Shown: positions 1-10,356 of the stretch, piece by piece
Layout of the letters: every line of letters begins with the position of its first letter
How positions within the stretch are numbered: the first letter of the stretch is position 1
From: Vigna angularis
Lineage: Eukaryota; Streptophyta; Magnoliopsida; Fabales; Fabaceae
Length of the DNA: 64,000 nt
Reading direction: 5' to 3'
Assembly (NCBI RefSeq): GCF_016808095.1
Contig: NC_068974.1
Coordinates: 20,568,825 to 20,632,824, forward strand
Notes under the pieces: model-generated
Databases searched by the model: none
The model's input: the letters and a program-made list of their open reading frames with translations, nothing else
Told to the model about the DNA's origin: nothing
Position numbers and translations under genes: made by a program

Positions 1-838
1 TTTTGATCCCTCGGAGGCGAATTTGGATTCGGAAGCTCCTATCTTCAATTTCTAGGGTTTTATCTTTCATTCTTTTTCCATTATTCATCTAGTTTCACCA
101 TGTCAATGGTGAACTAAACTTTATTTGTTGTTGGGGAAGGATGTAAACCTTTGTAAACTCTCATGTATTGAATTGCTTCTTAATTATATATGCTTCTTTC
201 ATTAATTGTTAGGGTAATTCTTCTTTACTCATTGCTTGCTTTGTTTAACTCATTCATTAGCATGATGTACGATTTGCATGAGTACCGGAAGGTATCTTAC
301 AATTTAGGTTTTGGAGAATTATTCCCAGAAGCAGTATTGCTCAAGAATGGGGGTATGAGTTCTGGTTGTCTTAAGCTTCTGTTCGTAAGAATTAATTATT
401 AGGGATGACGAAAGAGGTTATGATCTATAATTAAGGATAGGCTTTCTTCGCCGAGGAATCAGGTTTTAAGTATTTTAGATAGTGACATTGTCATTATCGA
501 AGAAGTAGAATTCATATATACATGAGAGCCAACTAGGTGAAATCCAACCCCAACAACATATTCATCCCATAATATCAAATCCATTCGTCTTTGCACTTTT
601 GTCCAATTGATCAAGTGGCATGCATATTTACTTTTCTGTATTTGCATTTTACACCAAAAGAGTTTGTTTTGAAGTCTTATTTAATCAAGAAATCACATAA
701 CTGTTTAGGTCGTGAGTCCTTTGGGAAACGATACTTGGTCTTAGCATGTTTATTAGTTGATACGATTCGATACACTTGTCGCAGTCTTAACACTGAGCAC
801 CAACAACGTTGGCCCATGATCCAATGTTGATCTATTTA
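1..838 (+). repeat. Decayed LTR-like fragment, copy A
   Basis: No believable gene is present; the short open frames have no family features. Roughly 95-620 aligns by eye with 1755-2285: both contain a GGAGAACTAAACT/GGTGAACTAAACT start, a TTGGGG(A)GATGTAA stretch, an ATCAGGTT(C/T)TAAGTA block and a CCCCAACAACAT block. The 3' part (about 700-790), with a stretch on a gene-proximal 'gagtcctttgggaaacgatacttgg' theme, resembles the area just inside Athila-type Ty3/gypsy LTRs, which is an impression from memory rather than a test. I read it as a relic of an LTR retrotransposon. Boundaries are not visible, so the limits are approximate. Confidence 0.45.
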
Positions 839-1754
839 CACTCTAGGGTTCATATCTTTGGACGACTGAAGCAAGGAAACACAATTTTCGACCCTTGGGA
901 GAGAGATTGGGCATGCGGGAGCTTTCCTTCTCACTTTCTAGGATTTCCATTCATTCATTCTTCCATTGTAAGCCAAGGTTCTTGATGGAAACCCATTTAG
1001 GGCATTCCATTCAAAGGAGTACCAACTTAAGGTAAGGCTAAGAAAGGGCAGTTGGAGAAGGACTTTTAGAAGCTCTTTCTTGATTTTATTTCTCTAAGTC
1101 TTAGAGGAATTCTTTTTAATATGCTTATATGTGTTTTGTAGGATCTAATAAAGGTAGGAGATCATGAACCAACCAGAAATGAAGTCATCTAGTCAAAGGA
1201 AGCAAAAGAATCAAGAAAAGACAAAATTCTGGTTAGCTTCCGGATTAGAAGTGTGAAGGAATTTGCCTTCCGGAATGAAGAAGTGGCCCAGCCAAAAACC
1301 TGACAAGCCCAGACACTACGAGAAGTGTTTTTCACATGTGTGGTTTCTGACCTAGTTTGAAGCATGGGCTGCGTGATCTGTTTAAGGGCGCCTATTACAC
1401 GATTTTAATTTGAATTTGGGAGGGAATTTGGGCCATAAGGATGACTCATATTTACCTATAAATCAGAGAGCCATCTCTTTGTATTTTCTCACTTTTGAGC
1501 TTTAGTGAAATGCTGCAGAATTTATTTCCAGCCCTAAATGCTCTTGAGTCACTCTTTCTCTTCACTTTCTCTACCCTTTCCTCTAGCTTCCTTCCATAGT
1601 AGGAAGGCCTTCTGAGCTGAGAGGTCTCTACACACACTCCTTCCATTAAGAACACACTAAAACACCACTCATCTTCATTCATTCCGCTGCACCATCAATG
1701 CTTGCTGTTTGGAGTTGCTACCTACGAGTTCCAAGCCTAGGCATGCTTCCATCA
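839..1754 (+). repeat. LTR-like sequence with promoter-like segment
   Basis: There is no credible coding region. A block at about 975-1145 (GAAACCCATTTAGGG, then an intron-like GGTAAGGCTAAG, ending at TTTTGTAGGA) recurs in reverse orientation at about 23985-24135, inside a sequence that ends at a copia-type primer binding site. A TATA-like CTATAAATC lies at 1456-1464 and is followed by pyrimidine-rich DNA, as in a plant LTR promoter. I infer an LTR fragment read on the plus strand. Its ends and family are uncertain. Confidence 0.4.
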
Positions 1755-2290
1755 GTTCTCCATGACAATGGAGAACTAAACTCAATTTTTGTTGGGGATG
1801 ATGTAACCTCTAAACTTTCATGTATTTGTATATGGTTTAAACATTTTATGCTTCTTTCATTGAATGTTAGTGATTTTCTCTTAGACTTAATAATTGTTAT
1901 GTTTTGGCCATTCATGACTTGATGTTTGATTTATTTGAGTATTGAGAAATATCTTATGAATCATGATCTAGAGGATTTTCACCCAAAGGGAATATTGCCT
2001 AGGGATAGGGATAGGACGTTTGGTTGTCTTAAATTTCTTTTCTTAATGCGGAATTGATTGTTAGGGTTTTCAAGGGATTGTTCTCTAAGAATCAAGACTA
2101 GGCTTTTTACGCTGAGACATCAGGTTCTAAGTAATTTAGAAAGTGACATTAACATTCCAATGAAGAAGATGAATTCTAATATGCATGAAAGTGAAGTAGG
2201 TGAAATCTAACCCCAACAACATCATCATCTCATATTATCAACTTCATCAATTAATTCTTATGTCAAGCTTCAATTGATCAATTTGCATTA
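1755..2290 (+). repeat. Decayed LTR-like fragment, copy B
   Basis: This is the second copy of the block at 95-620, in the same orientation and clearly diverged, with many substitutions and small indels. Shared landmarks are the ATGGAGAACTAAACTC start, the GTTGGGGATGATGTAACC stretch, the TTTTACGCTGAGACATCAGG block and the ATCTAACCCCAACAACATC block. The spacing and divergence suggest two independent insertions, or an old pair of LTRs, rather than a recent tandem duplication. No open frame in it is convincing. Confidence 0.5.
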
Positions 2291-2700
2291 AATCGAAGTC
2301 ATTTGAGAATACAAAATTTGTCTGAGGAAGTTCTAAAGTGTTAGTGTTGCTCATATCAAGTCTTGTGAATAGGAGAAGCTTGCGCTTAGTGGGTCTAAGG
2401 TCGAAGCGGTTCTCTTCAAGTTTATTAGGCACGTTCTTTCGTTTGTTTTTCGAAAGAAGGTGTTTTCTGTTCTTATTCTTTATTCCATCTAATTGTAATC
2501 TGTGAACAATATTTTAGTGAAAAAGTTTATCACTATTTATGGTGATTAACGACTGGACGTAGAGTCTTCTGATTCGAACCAGGATAAACTACTTTGTGCG
2601 ATTTTCTCTTACTCTACACTTTTTATTCACCAATAGTTTCTTAAAAGTCCTAAAAGAAAATCACGATTTTAAAAAGAACCATTTCACCATTCCTATCTTG
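2291..2700 (+). repeat. 3' part of a copia (SIRE-like) LTR
   Basis: This stretch matches the 3' half of the copia LTR at 35424-35900: GTCATTTGAGAATACA, TGTGAATAGGAGAAGCT, GTGATTAACGACTGGAC against GTGATTACTGACTGGAC, and GATTCGAACCAGGATAAA. It is a second, diverged fragment of the same LTR family in the same orientation, with no internal coding region following it. It is probably a truncated LTR. Confidence 0.6.
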
Positions 2701-2711
2701 GCTATTGATCA

Positions 2712-2960
2712 TTAACACGCTTTCTGCTCTAAGCATTTCGTTGTGCGATACCAAAAAAATTTTCTTTCCCAAGCTAAGTATGTTAAAGCAATAATGTCCT
2801 TACCAAAGAATGAAATATCTTTCCTAGCTTGGTTGTACCTCTCATCCTTCCTTCTTTCTTTATGTTCACCCTCATTTTGATTTTTCATGTATTGGGCAAA
2901 CAAGTCCCTAAGCTCACTCATTTCTATTCCTCTCTTGGTAATCATGATTTCCTCAGACAT
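2712..2960 (-). pseudogene. Possible retrotransposon gag N-terminal fragment
   Basis: A short charged minus-strand reading frame of 82 codons starts MSEEIMITKRG and contains a FFGKD...YLAWERKF stretch. That pattern loosely resembles the start of the conserved Gag region of Ty3/gypsy elements, where a 'F.GK.DP..YL.WE' motif is common. The similarity is weak, the frame stops soon afterwards, and no downstream gag or pol follows on this strand. It could equally be chance open frame. Treat it as a tentative relic. Confidence 0.2.
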
Positions 2961-4269
2961 CTTTTAATTTCAAAAGTGGATTCTTAGTTTGAAAAGGTTT
3001 AAGATTTTACCAAGACACAATTCCCATGTAAGAGAGGCGAGCCAAAGGCTGCTTAAATATCAAGTCTTACCTAACTAGAATGCCTAAGGTTACTTACTTG
3101 ACCATTTTCAAAATAAGATTCACTATTGATTTTAAAAATGGACTCAAACAACTAAAAATTAAAGTTAAAACACCTAGACTTGTAATTTTCGAACCTCTAA
3201 TTTAACAAATGCCTAGAGCGTGGAAATAATAAAATAAAACAAAGGAAATCCTAGGTGAGACTTGTAGCTTTGGCTAACAAGACACATTCACTGTCTACTG
3301 TCAATGCAAGCAAAGAAAATTGCCAAGAGTGGAGAGAGTACCAAGGACTCTTCCAAACACTTGGTCTTAATGGCCTTTTACAAGAAAAACAAATGAAAAC
3401 TAAAATGGAAACATATTACAAGTTTAAAACTCCAATATGATCAAGCTACACTACTCTGCTGCTCCATGTGTGCACTGATTTGAAACTTGTTGTGTTGCTC
3501 CTTTTGATTGCATTACTATAAATCTGCTCCTTTGGTCTTATAGCTCCTTGGACCTAAAACGTTTGCCAAGAGTCTAGAAGAATAAACTGTTATTTCTGAA
3601 TTGTAATTTATGGATCAGTGTTTAATCTGCTTCACCTTAACTTTCAAAGATTTATACTGTTATAGCCACCAAATATTCCAGACTAGATATACTAGATTTG
3701 CTAGCACAAGAAAACAAACTCATCTAATCAAGACCTTATGATACCGTTTTGATCAACTTTGGCAAGTTAAAATCTGCACCTTGAGTTGTAAACCAGATCA
3801 AACATTTTAATTCAAAAACCTTTTTATCCCTTCAAATTCTTTTCAAATCAGAAACTATAAAAGTCTACTAAAAGGCACAATTTAGATTTGACAAAATGGA
3901 TTTTTCAGCACTTGGAAACTCAAACAAAATTTTCTCTCGGTCAAGGTAATTTTGCTTTAGGTACAATCTCACCAACTCACTTTCTGAACTGTTTTAGGGT
4001 ATTGGCTCTCCTCTAGCAAGTTTATTTTAAAGGATAGACATTGAATCTTACAATCCCTCAACTATTTGGCTTGTGTCTCAAAATTTACCTAGTGGAGTTT
4101 CCAAATTTCACCCTTTTTCTCACTACAAAATGGTATTTCAGGAGCTATTTTTCCTTACTGTGGAGGCACTTAGATCAAGAGCGATACAAGTTTCTAGCCC
4201 TCAAGATGCTACCACTAGCATGAGCCATCATCCCAGCAAAATATCTGCACCAATAAGCATCTTGTTAAA
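2961..4269. other. AT-rich stretch with no recognisable gene
   Basis: Short open frames at 3255-3440 and 4041-4273 overlap in different frames, have no domain features and carry no splice context that I can defend. The sequence probably belongs to decayed retroelement interior, given what lies on both sides, but I cannot assign a family. Confidence 0.4.
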
Positions 4270-5162
4270 ATAGAATGACTCAATTTCTCAGACCAAGAAG
4301 GGGGAAGGGGTTGAATTAGTGAAGTATAAAATTTAAAACTTTCAAAATCTTTTTCACCAAAAGAGATGCCTTTATACTTTTCTTGAAACGCAAGTTAAAA
4401 GATTTTCATTGCAGCGGAAATTTATTCGAATGAGTATAAAGTATAATCGATTGAATGTAAAAGAGTAGGGATAAGAAAAATCAAACGCTGAGTTTTTATA
4501 CTGGTTCGACCAAGCCTACATCGAGTGTCCTTCCAACCACAGGAAGCCAATGCACTATAATGATCATGTTTTTTACAACACGGTTTTTATAGAGACCTCA
4601 CGTCAAAAATATAAACACCTCTCTAACCCTCTAATCAAAATATAGGCAGTACATAAACAGACTAGCAGCAAGAATCCCCTCTCCTACAGTCCAACCCCTT
4701 TGAAGCACCCTCAAAGTCAAGAACGCAACACATCCTTCTTCCTGTAATCACAACAGGGAACTCAACCCAATTTTCAGCAGATTGTAGAACCTAATATTGC
4801 AGTAGACACCCAAATGTGCAGATAGATCAGACTTTGGAACTCAGCAGTCTTGCTCTTCAAGAAATTCCAAGTAGTTGATCACCACGGTCAAATTAGTTTC
4901 TTGGAGCTTTTCCTCTTTTTGTAAGAATCAAACTTTCTACAAACGAATATGAAAATGTTAGAATCACAAGTTCTTTACAAAAATCAAATTCACGTCAATT
5001 TATAGTATAACACATCTCTGACGCATTTTAATCGACTTCGCTACTAATGCAGTCGAATACACCAATTCAGTTATAACAGTTAGTAGCAGTCAAAACAATT
5101 AATTAAATAAACAATTAATGCAGTCAAATAGAATTTAATGCTGGGTCAACACATTTAAAAAT
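4270..5162 (-). repeat. LTR remnant (probably copia), part 1, interrupted by a Tat insertion
   Basis: Read on the minus strand, this stretch has a TATA-like TATAAAAACTC at about 4490-4500, CGATTATA/TCGATT motifs typical of legume SIRE-like LTRs, and a poly-pyrimidine stretch (CAACCCCTTCCCCC) near its end at 4290-4310. Its sequence continues at 13514 after the inserted element and the duplicated ATAGT, so the two parts were once contiguous. The family assignment is from style, not a search. Confidence 0.5.
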
Positions 5163-5167
5163 ATAGT
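5163..5167. repeat. Target-site duplication, left (ATAGT)
   Basis: ATAGT directly precedes the first LTR base pair TG at 5168. The same five bases directly follow the last CA of the other LTR at 13509-13513. A perfect 5-bp duplication is what integrase-mediated LTR-element insertion leaves. Confidence 0.9.
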
Positions 5168-5741
5168 TGTACTAGTAGGGACCGGACGCCGTATGGAAGG
5201 ACATCCACGTTATTGGATTGCCAAACGCACTGGCCGCCCACATCAACGCATAGGACCCAAGGGTCATGTATTGTAGGGTGGCCGCCCATATACCCCGTAA
5301 TCACATTGTTGTGAAAGGTTATGTATGGCTGGGCGAACACCCGCGCGCCCATACACAGAACTCACCCGAAGCCGGCCGGTCCCAAGGACAAGACCCGTGA
5401 GGACGGCCGGCCGTGCTACTAATCATCCTAGTTTAAGGTAAGTAGGGTTTAAAAGCTATTTGGGCTGAATTGGGCCGTGATTAACTTTTCACTAATCCCA
5501 AGCCCATTGCAAAAACTATAAATACAGATCCAGGGTGAGTGGTAGATAGGTTGCATTTACTGCACATTTATTACTGTTTGAGAAAAATGCCTTAGCTCTC
5601 AACTGACTTTGGCATCGGAGAATCTTTTGCAGGTCTCCCACCGGCGAACTGAGAAGCGAACACAGAAGATCCGACGTACGGAAGACGAGAAGAGAGTGAC
5701 GAGGAAACGTGGGACCAGCACTGCCCCTCACATCCAAAACA
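5168..5741 (+). repeat. 5' LTR of the Tat element
   Basis: The LTR runs from TGTACTAG to CCAAAACA and is 574 bp, the same length as the 3' LTR. It contains paired GGCCGGCCG/CGGCCGGT motifs and a TATA-like CTATAAATAC at 5516-5525, so transcription would start about 25-30 bases further on. It supplies promoter and, in the 3' copy, polyadenylation signals. Confidence 0.92.
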
Positions 5742-5742
5742 T

Positions 5743-5760
5743 TTGGCGCCCACCGTGGGG
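5743..5760 (+). promoter_or_regulatory. Primer binding site
   Basis: TTGGCGCCCACCGTGGGG follows the 5' LTR after one base. A TGGCGCC-type start at this position is the usual tRNA-complementary primer site of plant Ty3/gypsy elements. I have not matched it to a specific tRNA. Confidence 0.85.
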
Positions 5761-5799
5761 CCGTGTGATTTTAAATACCCAATAGTGACCACGAGAAAT

Positions 5800-7578
5800 A
5801 TGAACAACGACGACCCTATCGAGATGATCAGAGTTCTACAACAGAAGATGGACGAGATGCAACAGCGTCATGAAGATGAGCTGGCGGCGGTAAAGGCCGA
5901 CTGTGAAGCCCGGATAAGCCGGGAGATTGCCAGGAAGGATGGGGACGAGCGGGCGAAGGAGAAGGGGAAGGTGGCCGCGGACGAACGTTCGGAAAAAAAT
6001 ACCGAACGTGACGAGATCTGGAGGCCGACTGGCACCGAGGCCGAGGGTAGTAAGGCCAAGTCGATACATGCGGAGAGCGCGGCCGAGGATAGGCGGATGG
6101 TGGTCAAACCAGAGCCCTCCTCCACGCTGTTACTCCCCTTCGAGCAAAACATAATGGACGTTCAAATTTCTGAACAGTTCATTGCACCCCAATTCAAAAT
6201 GTATGACGGAACCACCGATCCTGAGGGCCACATTAAGACCTTCTCGAACGTGATGGCATTCAGAACGGGAAATCACGCCATCTGGTGCGGGGCGTTCTCG
6301 TTGTCTTTGGAAGACGAGGCCCTTGAATGGTTCAACAACCTGCCCCCCAATTCCATAGAAAATTTCGTCGGACTGAAGCAGCTGTTTATCCGGCAATTTG
6401 CGGCTAACAGCACACAGGACTTGACCGTGTTTGAGTTGGTCACCCTGAAGTAGGGAAAGGAAGAAACACTCAGAGCGTTCATGGACCGGTACCAGAAAAC
6501 CGTCCGGCGGGTAAAGACGCTAAGTCCGGAACTCGCCCTTCATTACATCCTACCCGCCCTCAAGCCCGGACCATTCAAAGACAGCGTCTGTCGGCAAGCT
6601 CCTAAGACCATGGAGGAGCTGAGGGAACGCGCGGCAGACGAGATCAGGGTTGAGGAGATGAAGTTATCTTACAAGAAGGAGAGTCAGGAGCTGCGGAGCG
6701 AGAAGGCGGACGGGGGGAAACCCGGTAATTCGAGAGGAAAACCGGGCGGTGGCAGGCAGAAGGAACCGCGTCGAGGGCCCCGTTTCCAGCAGTATACCCC
6801 CCTGAACGCCCCCCGGGAGAAGATCCTACAGGAGGCGCTCAGCGCGGATCTGCTCCCAGAACCCGTGAAGCGACCGACACCATCCGGCGCGGATGAAAGT
6901 AAACACTGCGCCTACCACAAGAACATGGGTCATACCACCGAGGAGTGTATGACCCTGAAGGACAAAATTGAAGAGCTGATCCAGGCGGGGAAGCTGAAGA
7001 AGTACATACGGGACGATCGTCCTCAGGCGCCCGCCGAGAGGACTGCCAGGCGACCAGCATACAGGTCCGAGAGACCTAGGAACGACCGGAACGAACGTCC
7101 TCGCTCCGAGCGAAGACGGAGCCGAAGCCGGAGTAGAAGTCGCGAACATCCGCTAAGGGGGCACATCAACACGATCTCCGGAGGGTTTGCCGGGGGAGGA
7201 TCATCGTCGTCCGCCCGAAAGCGCCACATACGAGCACTACATTCAGTGCATTTAGTAGATAGGCCCCAGCGCACTATGCCCCCCATCACATTCTCGGATG
7301 AAGACTTCCACACGCCCGACCCCGATCAGGACAACCCCATGGCGATAACGGCCGAGATTGCCCGCTACGGCGTCAGCAAGGTCTTGGTGGATCAGGGGAG
7401 CTCAGTGAATATCCTCTACTGGAAAACTTTCCAGCAGATGGACATCTCGGAAGATCTCATCGTTCCCTACAACGGCCAGATCGTAGGATTTCCGGGAGAG
7501 AGAGTGGACACTCGCGGTTATCTGGAGTTAAGGACGAGGCTGGGAACCGGACGATCAAGTGTAGAAAAGAGAGTCTGA
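5800..7578 (+). pseudogene. Tat Gag and start of protease, broken by TAG and TGA
   Basis: Gag packages the element RNA and the protease matures the polyprotein in the cytoplasm. The start chosen is ATG 5800 (MNNDDPIEM), 58 bases after the LTR; the frame is open upstream into the PBS but lacks another ATG. The N-terminus is a charged coiled coil (QQKMDEMQQRHEDEL). A conserved retrotransposon Gag core follows (QFKMYDGTTDPEGH ... EWFNNLPPNSI). An in-frame TAG at 6451-6453 interrupts the core, and the same frame reopens at once. A CxYHxxxGHxxxxC-like knuckle (CAYHKNMGHTTEEC), an Arg/Ser-rich tract, and the protease site VDQGSSVNILYW follow. A TGA at 7576-7578 ends the block in the protease; the frame then continues into pol. 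Both stops fit single C-to-T changes. Confidence 0.88.
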
Positions 7579-9693
7579 TATCTGCTGGTCGAGGCCAACA
7601 CCTCCTACCATGTGTTGCTCGGCCGGCCGTGCCTAAACGCGTTCGGGGCAATCGTGTCCACACCCCACCTCACGATGAAGTACCCCTCCGAGAAGGGAAC
7701 CATATGCACGGTCCGGGCGGATCAGAAGACGGCCCGGGAATGCTATGCAGTCAGTCTGAAGCTGCACACCCACCAAGGGAAAAGGAGGGCGACGGGCTCC
7801 GAAGTCGCCATGGCCGACCTCGACCCGAGGATGAATACTGAAGACTGGTTGAAGCTTGTGGGAGAAACCCAGCCGGTCCTAATAGGGAAGGAGCCCGCCC
7901 AGACGACCACCATGGCGAAGGGATTGGACCCTGAGATAGAGAAGGAGCTTAGATCGCTCTTATGGAAGAACAGGGACCTGTTCGCATGGACGGCGGCCGA
8001 CATGCCGGGGATTCACCCATCAGTCATGTCTCACAAGATGGCCCTGTTCAAAGAAGCCCGTCCGGTAGCTCAGAGGAAGCGGAGGCTGGGAGACGAGAAA
8101 AGAAGAGCTGCGGAGGAAGAGGTAGGGAAGCTGAAGGCGGCCGGCTTTATCAGAGAGGTCACCTATACCACTTGGCTGGCCAACGTAGTGATGGTAAAAA
8201 AGGCCAGTGGGAAGTGGCGAATGTGCACGGACTATACTGATCTGGACAAAGCCTGCCCGAAAGACTCTCATCCCCTGCCTAGCATTGACGCATTGGTAGA
8301 TGGTGCGTCCGGACACCGGATACTTAGCTTCCTGGACGCGTATTCTGGGTATAACCAGATACCCATGTACGGGCCTGACTGGGAGAAGACGGCCTTCATG
8401 ACGGAGCGGGCGAACTTTTGCTACGAGGTGATGCCCTTTGGCCTGAAGAACGCCGGGGCCACTTACCAGCGATTGATGGACCGGATCTTCCAAGAGCAAA
8501 TTGGCAGATGCATGGACGTCTATGTGGACGACATGGTCGTCCGATCGGCGGACGGTATTGGCCACATAAAGGACTTGGAGGAAGTTTTTCACCAAGTCAG
8601 GAAGTTCGGGATGCGCTTGAACCCGGCCAAGTGTACGTTCGGGGTAGCCGCCGGGAAGTTCTTAGGCTTCATGCTTACGTCTAGGGGAATTGAAGCTAAT
8701 CCCGACAAGTGCGAAGTGGTACTGCAGATGCAGAGCCCGACCACCCTGGAAGAGGTACAAAGACTCGTTGGGCGGCTCACGGCATTGTCCCGATTCATCC
8801 CAAAGTTAGCCGAACGAGTCAGACCCATCCTACGAAGAATGAAGAAGGGCGCCGGTTCGGTGTGGGACGCCGAGTGCGAACGAGCGTTCCAGGATGTCAA
8901 AACCATCCTGTTCAACCCACTCGTCATGAACCGTCCGGCGCCAGGGGAGGACTTGCATATCTTCCTGGGCGTATCCGAATCGGCCATCAGTGCCGTGTTA
9001 ACGCTGGAACAGCCCCAACCAAAGCTCGTATACTTCGTCAGTCGGACGCTCCTGGACCGAGAGACTCGTTACCAACGAGTGGAAAAGGTAGCGCTCGCGC
9101 TGTTAAACGCGTCAAGACGCCTCCGGCCATATTTCCAGAGCCACCAAATCGTCGTCAGAACCGATTTCCCCATCTCAAAAATCCTAAGGAAGCCGGACCT
9201 GGCAGGACGCATGGTGGCGTGGGCGGTAGAATTGTCCGAGTTCGGCTTGCGATACGAACCGAGAGGGCCGATCAGGGGCCAGCACCTCGCAGACTTTGCA
9301 GCCGAACTACCTCCCACCCGCCAGGACGAGTGGAATTTGTACGTAGATGGGGCGTCCGGTAGGTCGGTCTGTGGAGCCGGCATCGTGTTGGAAGGCCCTA
9401 ACGGATTCTTGTTAGAGCACTCCCTGATATTCAAGTCCAAAGCCTCCAATAACCAAGCAGAATACGAAGCCCTGGTGGCCGACCTAGGATTGGCAAGGGA
9501 AGGCGACTTAGTATGGAGAAAGGCTGGCGAAGCTCGCCGAGTAGCTGCGCACGGCAAGTTGGTAGCAAAATGGGAAGGACCTTTCCGGGTTGTCGAAGCG
9601 CTCGGAAATGGAGCATACAGGCTACAAAACTCGGACGGTCGGCCTATCCCAAACACTTGGAACGCCACACATTTGAAATTTTATTTTAGTTGA
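7579..9693 (+). pseudogene. Tat Pol: RT, RNase H, partial second RNase H fused in frame to integrase tail
   Basis: This continues the gag frame. It opens with the protease tail (NTSYHVLLGRP), then reverse transcriptase with DLDKACPKDSHPLP, SFLDAYSGYNQI, FGLKNAGATYQ and the catalytic YVDDMV. RNase H follows, and then the start of the archaeal-type RNase H (WNLYVDGASG ... NNQAEYEALVADLGLA). At about 9495-9502 the sequence jumps directly to the C-terminal part of integrase (EGDLVWRK ... AKWEGPFRV). The second half of that RNase H, the HHCC zinc region and the DDE catalytic core are absent, yet the frame is kept to a normal terminus (HLKFYFS). The deletion makes the element unable to integrate itself. 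The ATG at 7612 is not a real start. Confidence 0.9.
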
Positions 9694-9780
9694 ATTATGA
9701 CTTGTATTTTCATTATTCGATTATTAATTCAATGACAGGACGCCCACTTTCTCTCAAAGATTAAGTCTCAGATTAAAGCA
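9694..9780 (+). other. Short 3' untranslated leader to the tandem repeat
   Basis: AT-rich non-coding stretch between the pol stop and the first repeat unit. No signal is visible. Confidence 0.5.
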
Positions 9781-10120
9781 AAAGTCCAAGTTGATGAACG
9801 GAGAGTTCCCCAAGAACCATTGTCAACTTGGCCGGACGGTGAACGGAGAGTTCTTTCCGAAGAACCACTGTCGTCCGCGCCGTAAAAGTCCAAGTTGATG
9901 AACGAAGAGTTCCCCAGGAACCACTGTCAACTTGGCCGGACGGTGAACGAAGAGTTATTTCCTAAGAACCACTACCGTCCACGCCTTAGGAGTCCGAAGT
10001 TGAACGAAGAGTTCCCAGGAACCATTTCCAACTTGGCCGGGCGGTCAGCAAAGGTTTCTTTTCCGAAGAGCCACTGACTGCCCACGCTTCAAAAGCCCAA
10101 GTCAATTTGGGCGGGCGGTT
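9781..10120 (+). repeat. Tandem repeat of about 104 bp in the Tat 3' region
   Basis: Units begin at 9781 (AAAGTCCAAGTTGATGAACG), 9885, about 9989 and about 10092, giving a period of 103-104 bp and about 3.3 copies. Each unit carries two related halves, AACTTGGCCGGACGGT followed by a GAACCACTGTCGTCC-type half. Tat and Ogre elements are known for variable tandem repeats between pol and the 3' LTR. The short open frames in it are a by-product of the repeat. Confidence 0.85.
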
Positions 10121-10356
10121 AACGAAAGAAAATAACGTTTAGTTTGGTTTGTTTTACCTCAAACAATATATAAGTGCACATCGAAAAACTTAAGAAGAAA
10201 CAGAAAAAAATGAAGAGTGCATTGATTGGCGAAAGCACCAAAACGTGCCAAGCATTTACAAAAGGACCGCCCGGCCAACATCTCGACAACCCAAGATGTT
10301 GGGCGGGCGGCCACAATAATACACGTTACAAAAAGTGAAGTATGAAAAAAAAAAAT
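10121..10356. other. Spacer between the tandem repeat and the antisense gene
   Basis: Non-coding. A GGGCGGGCGG motif occurs near both ends (about 10107 and 10305). No gene is seen. Confidence 0.4.

Noticed and set aside
5868..9668. Many minus-strand and alternative-frame open frames over the Tat gag-pol
   Set aside because: They lie opposite to or out of frame with strongly supported gag, protease, RT and RNase H motifs and arise from GC-rich codon use.
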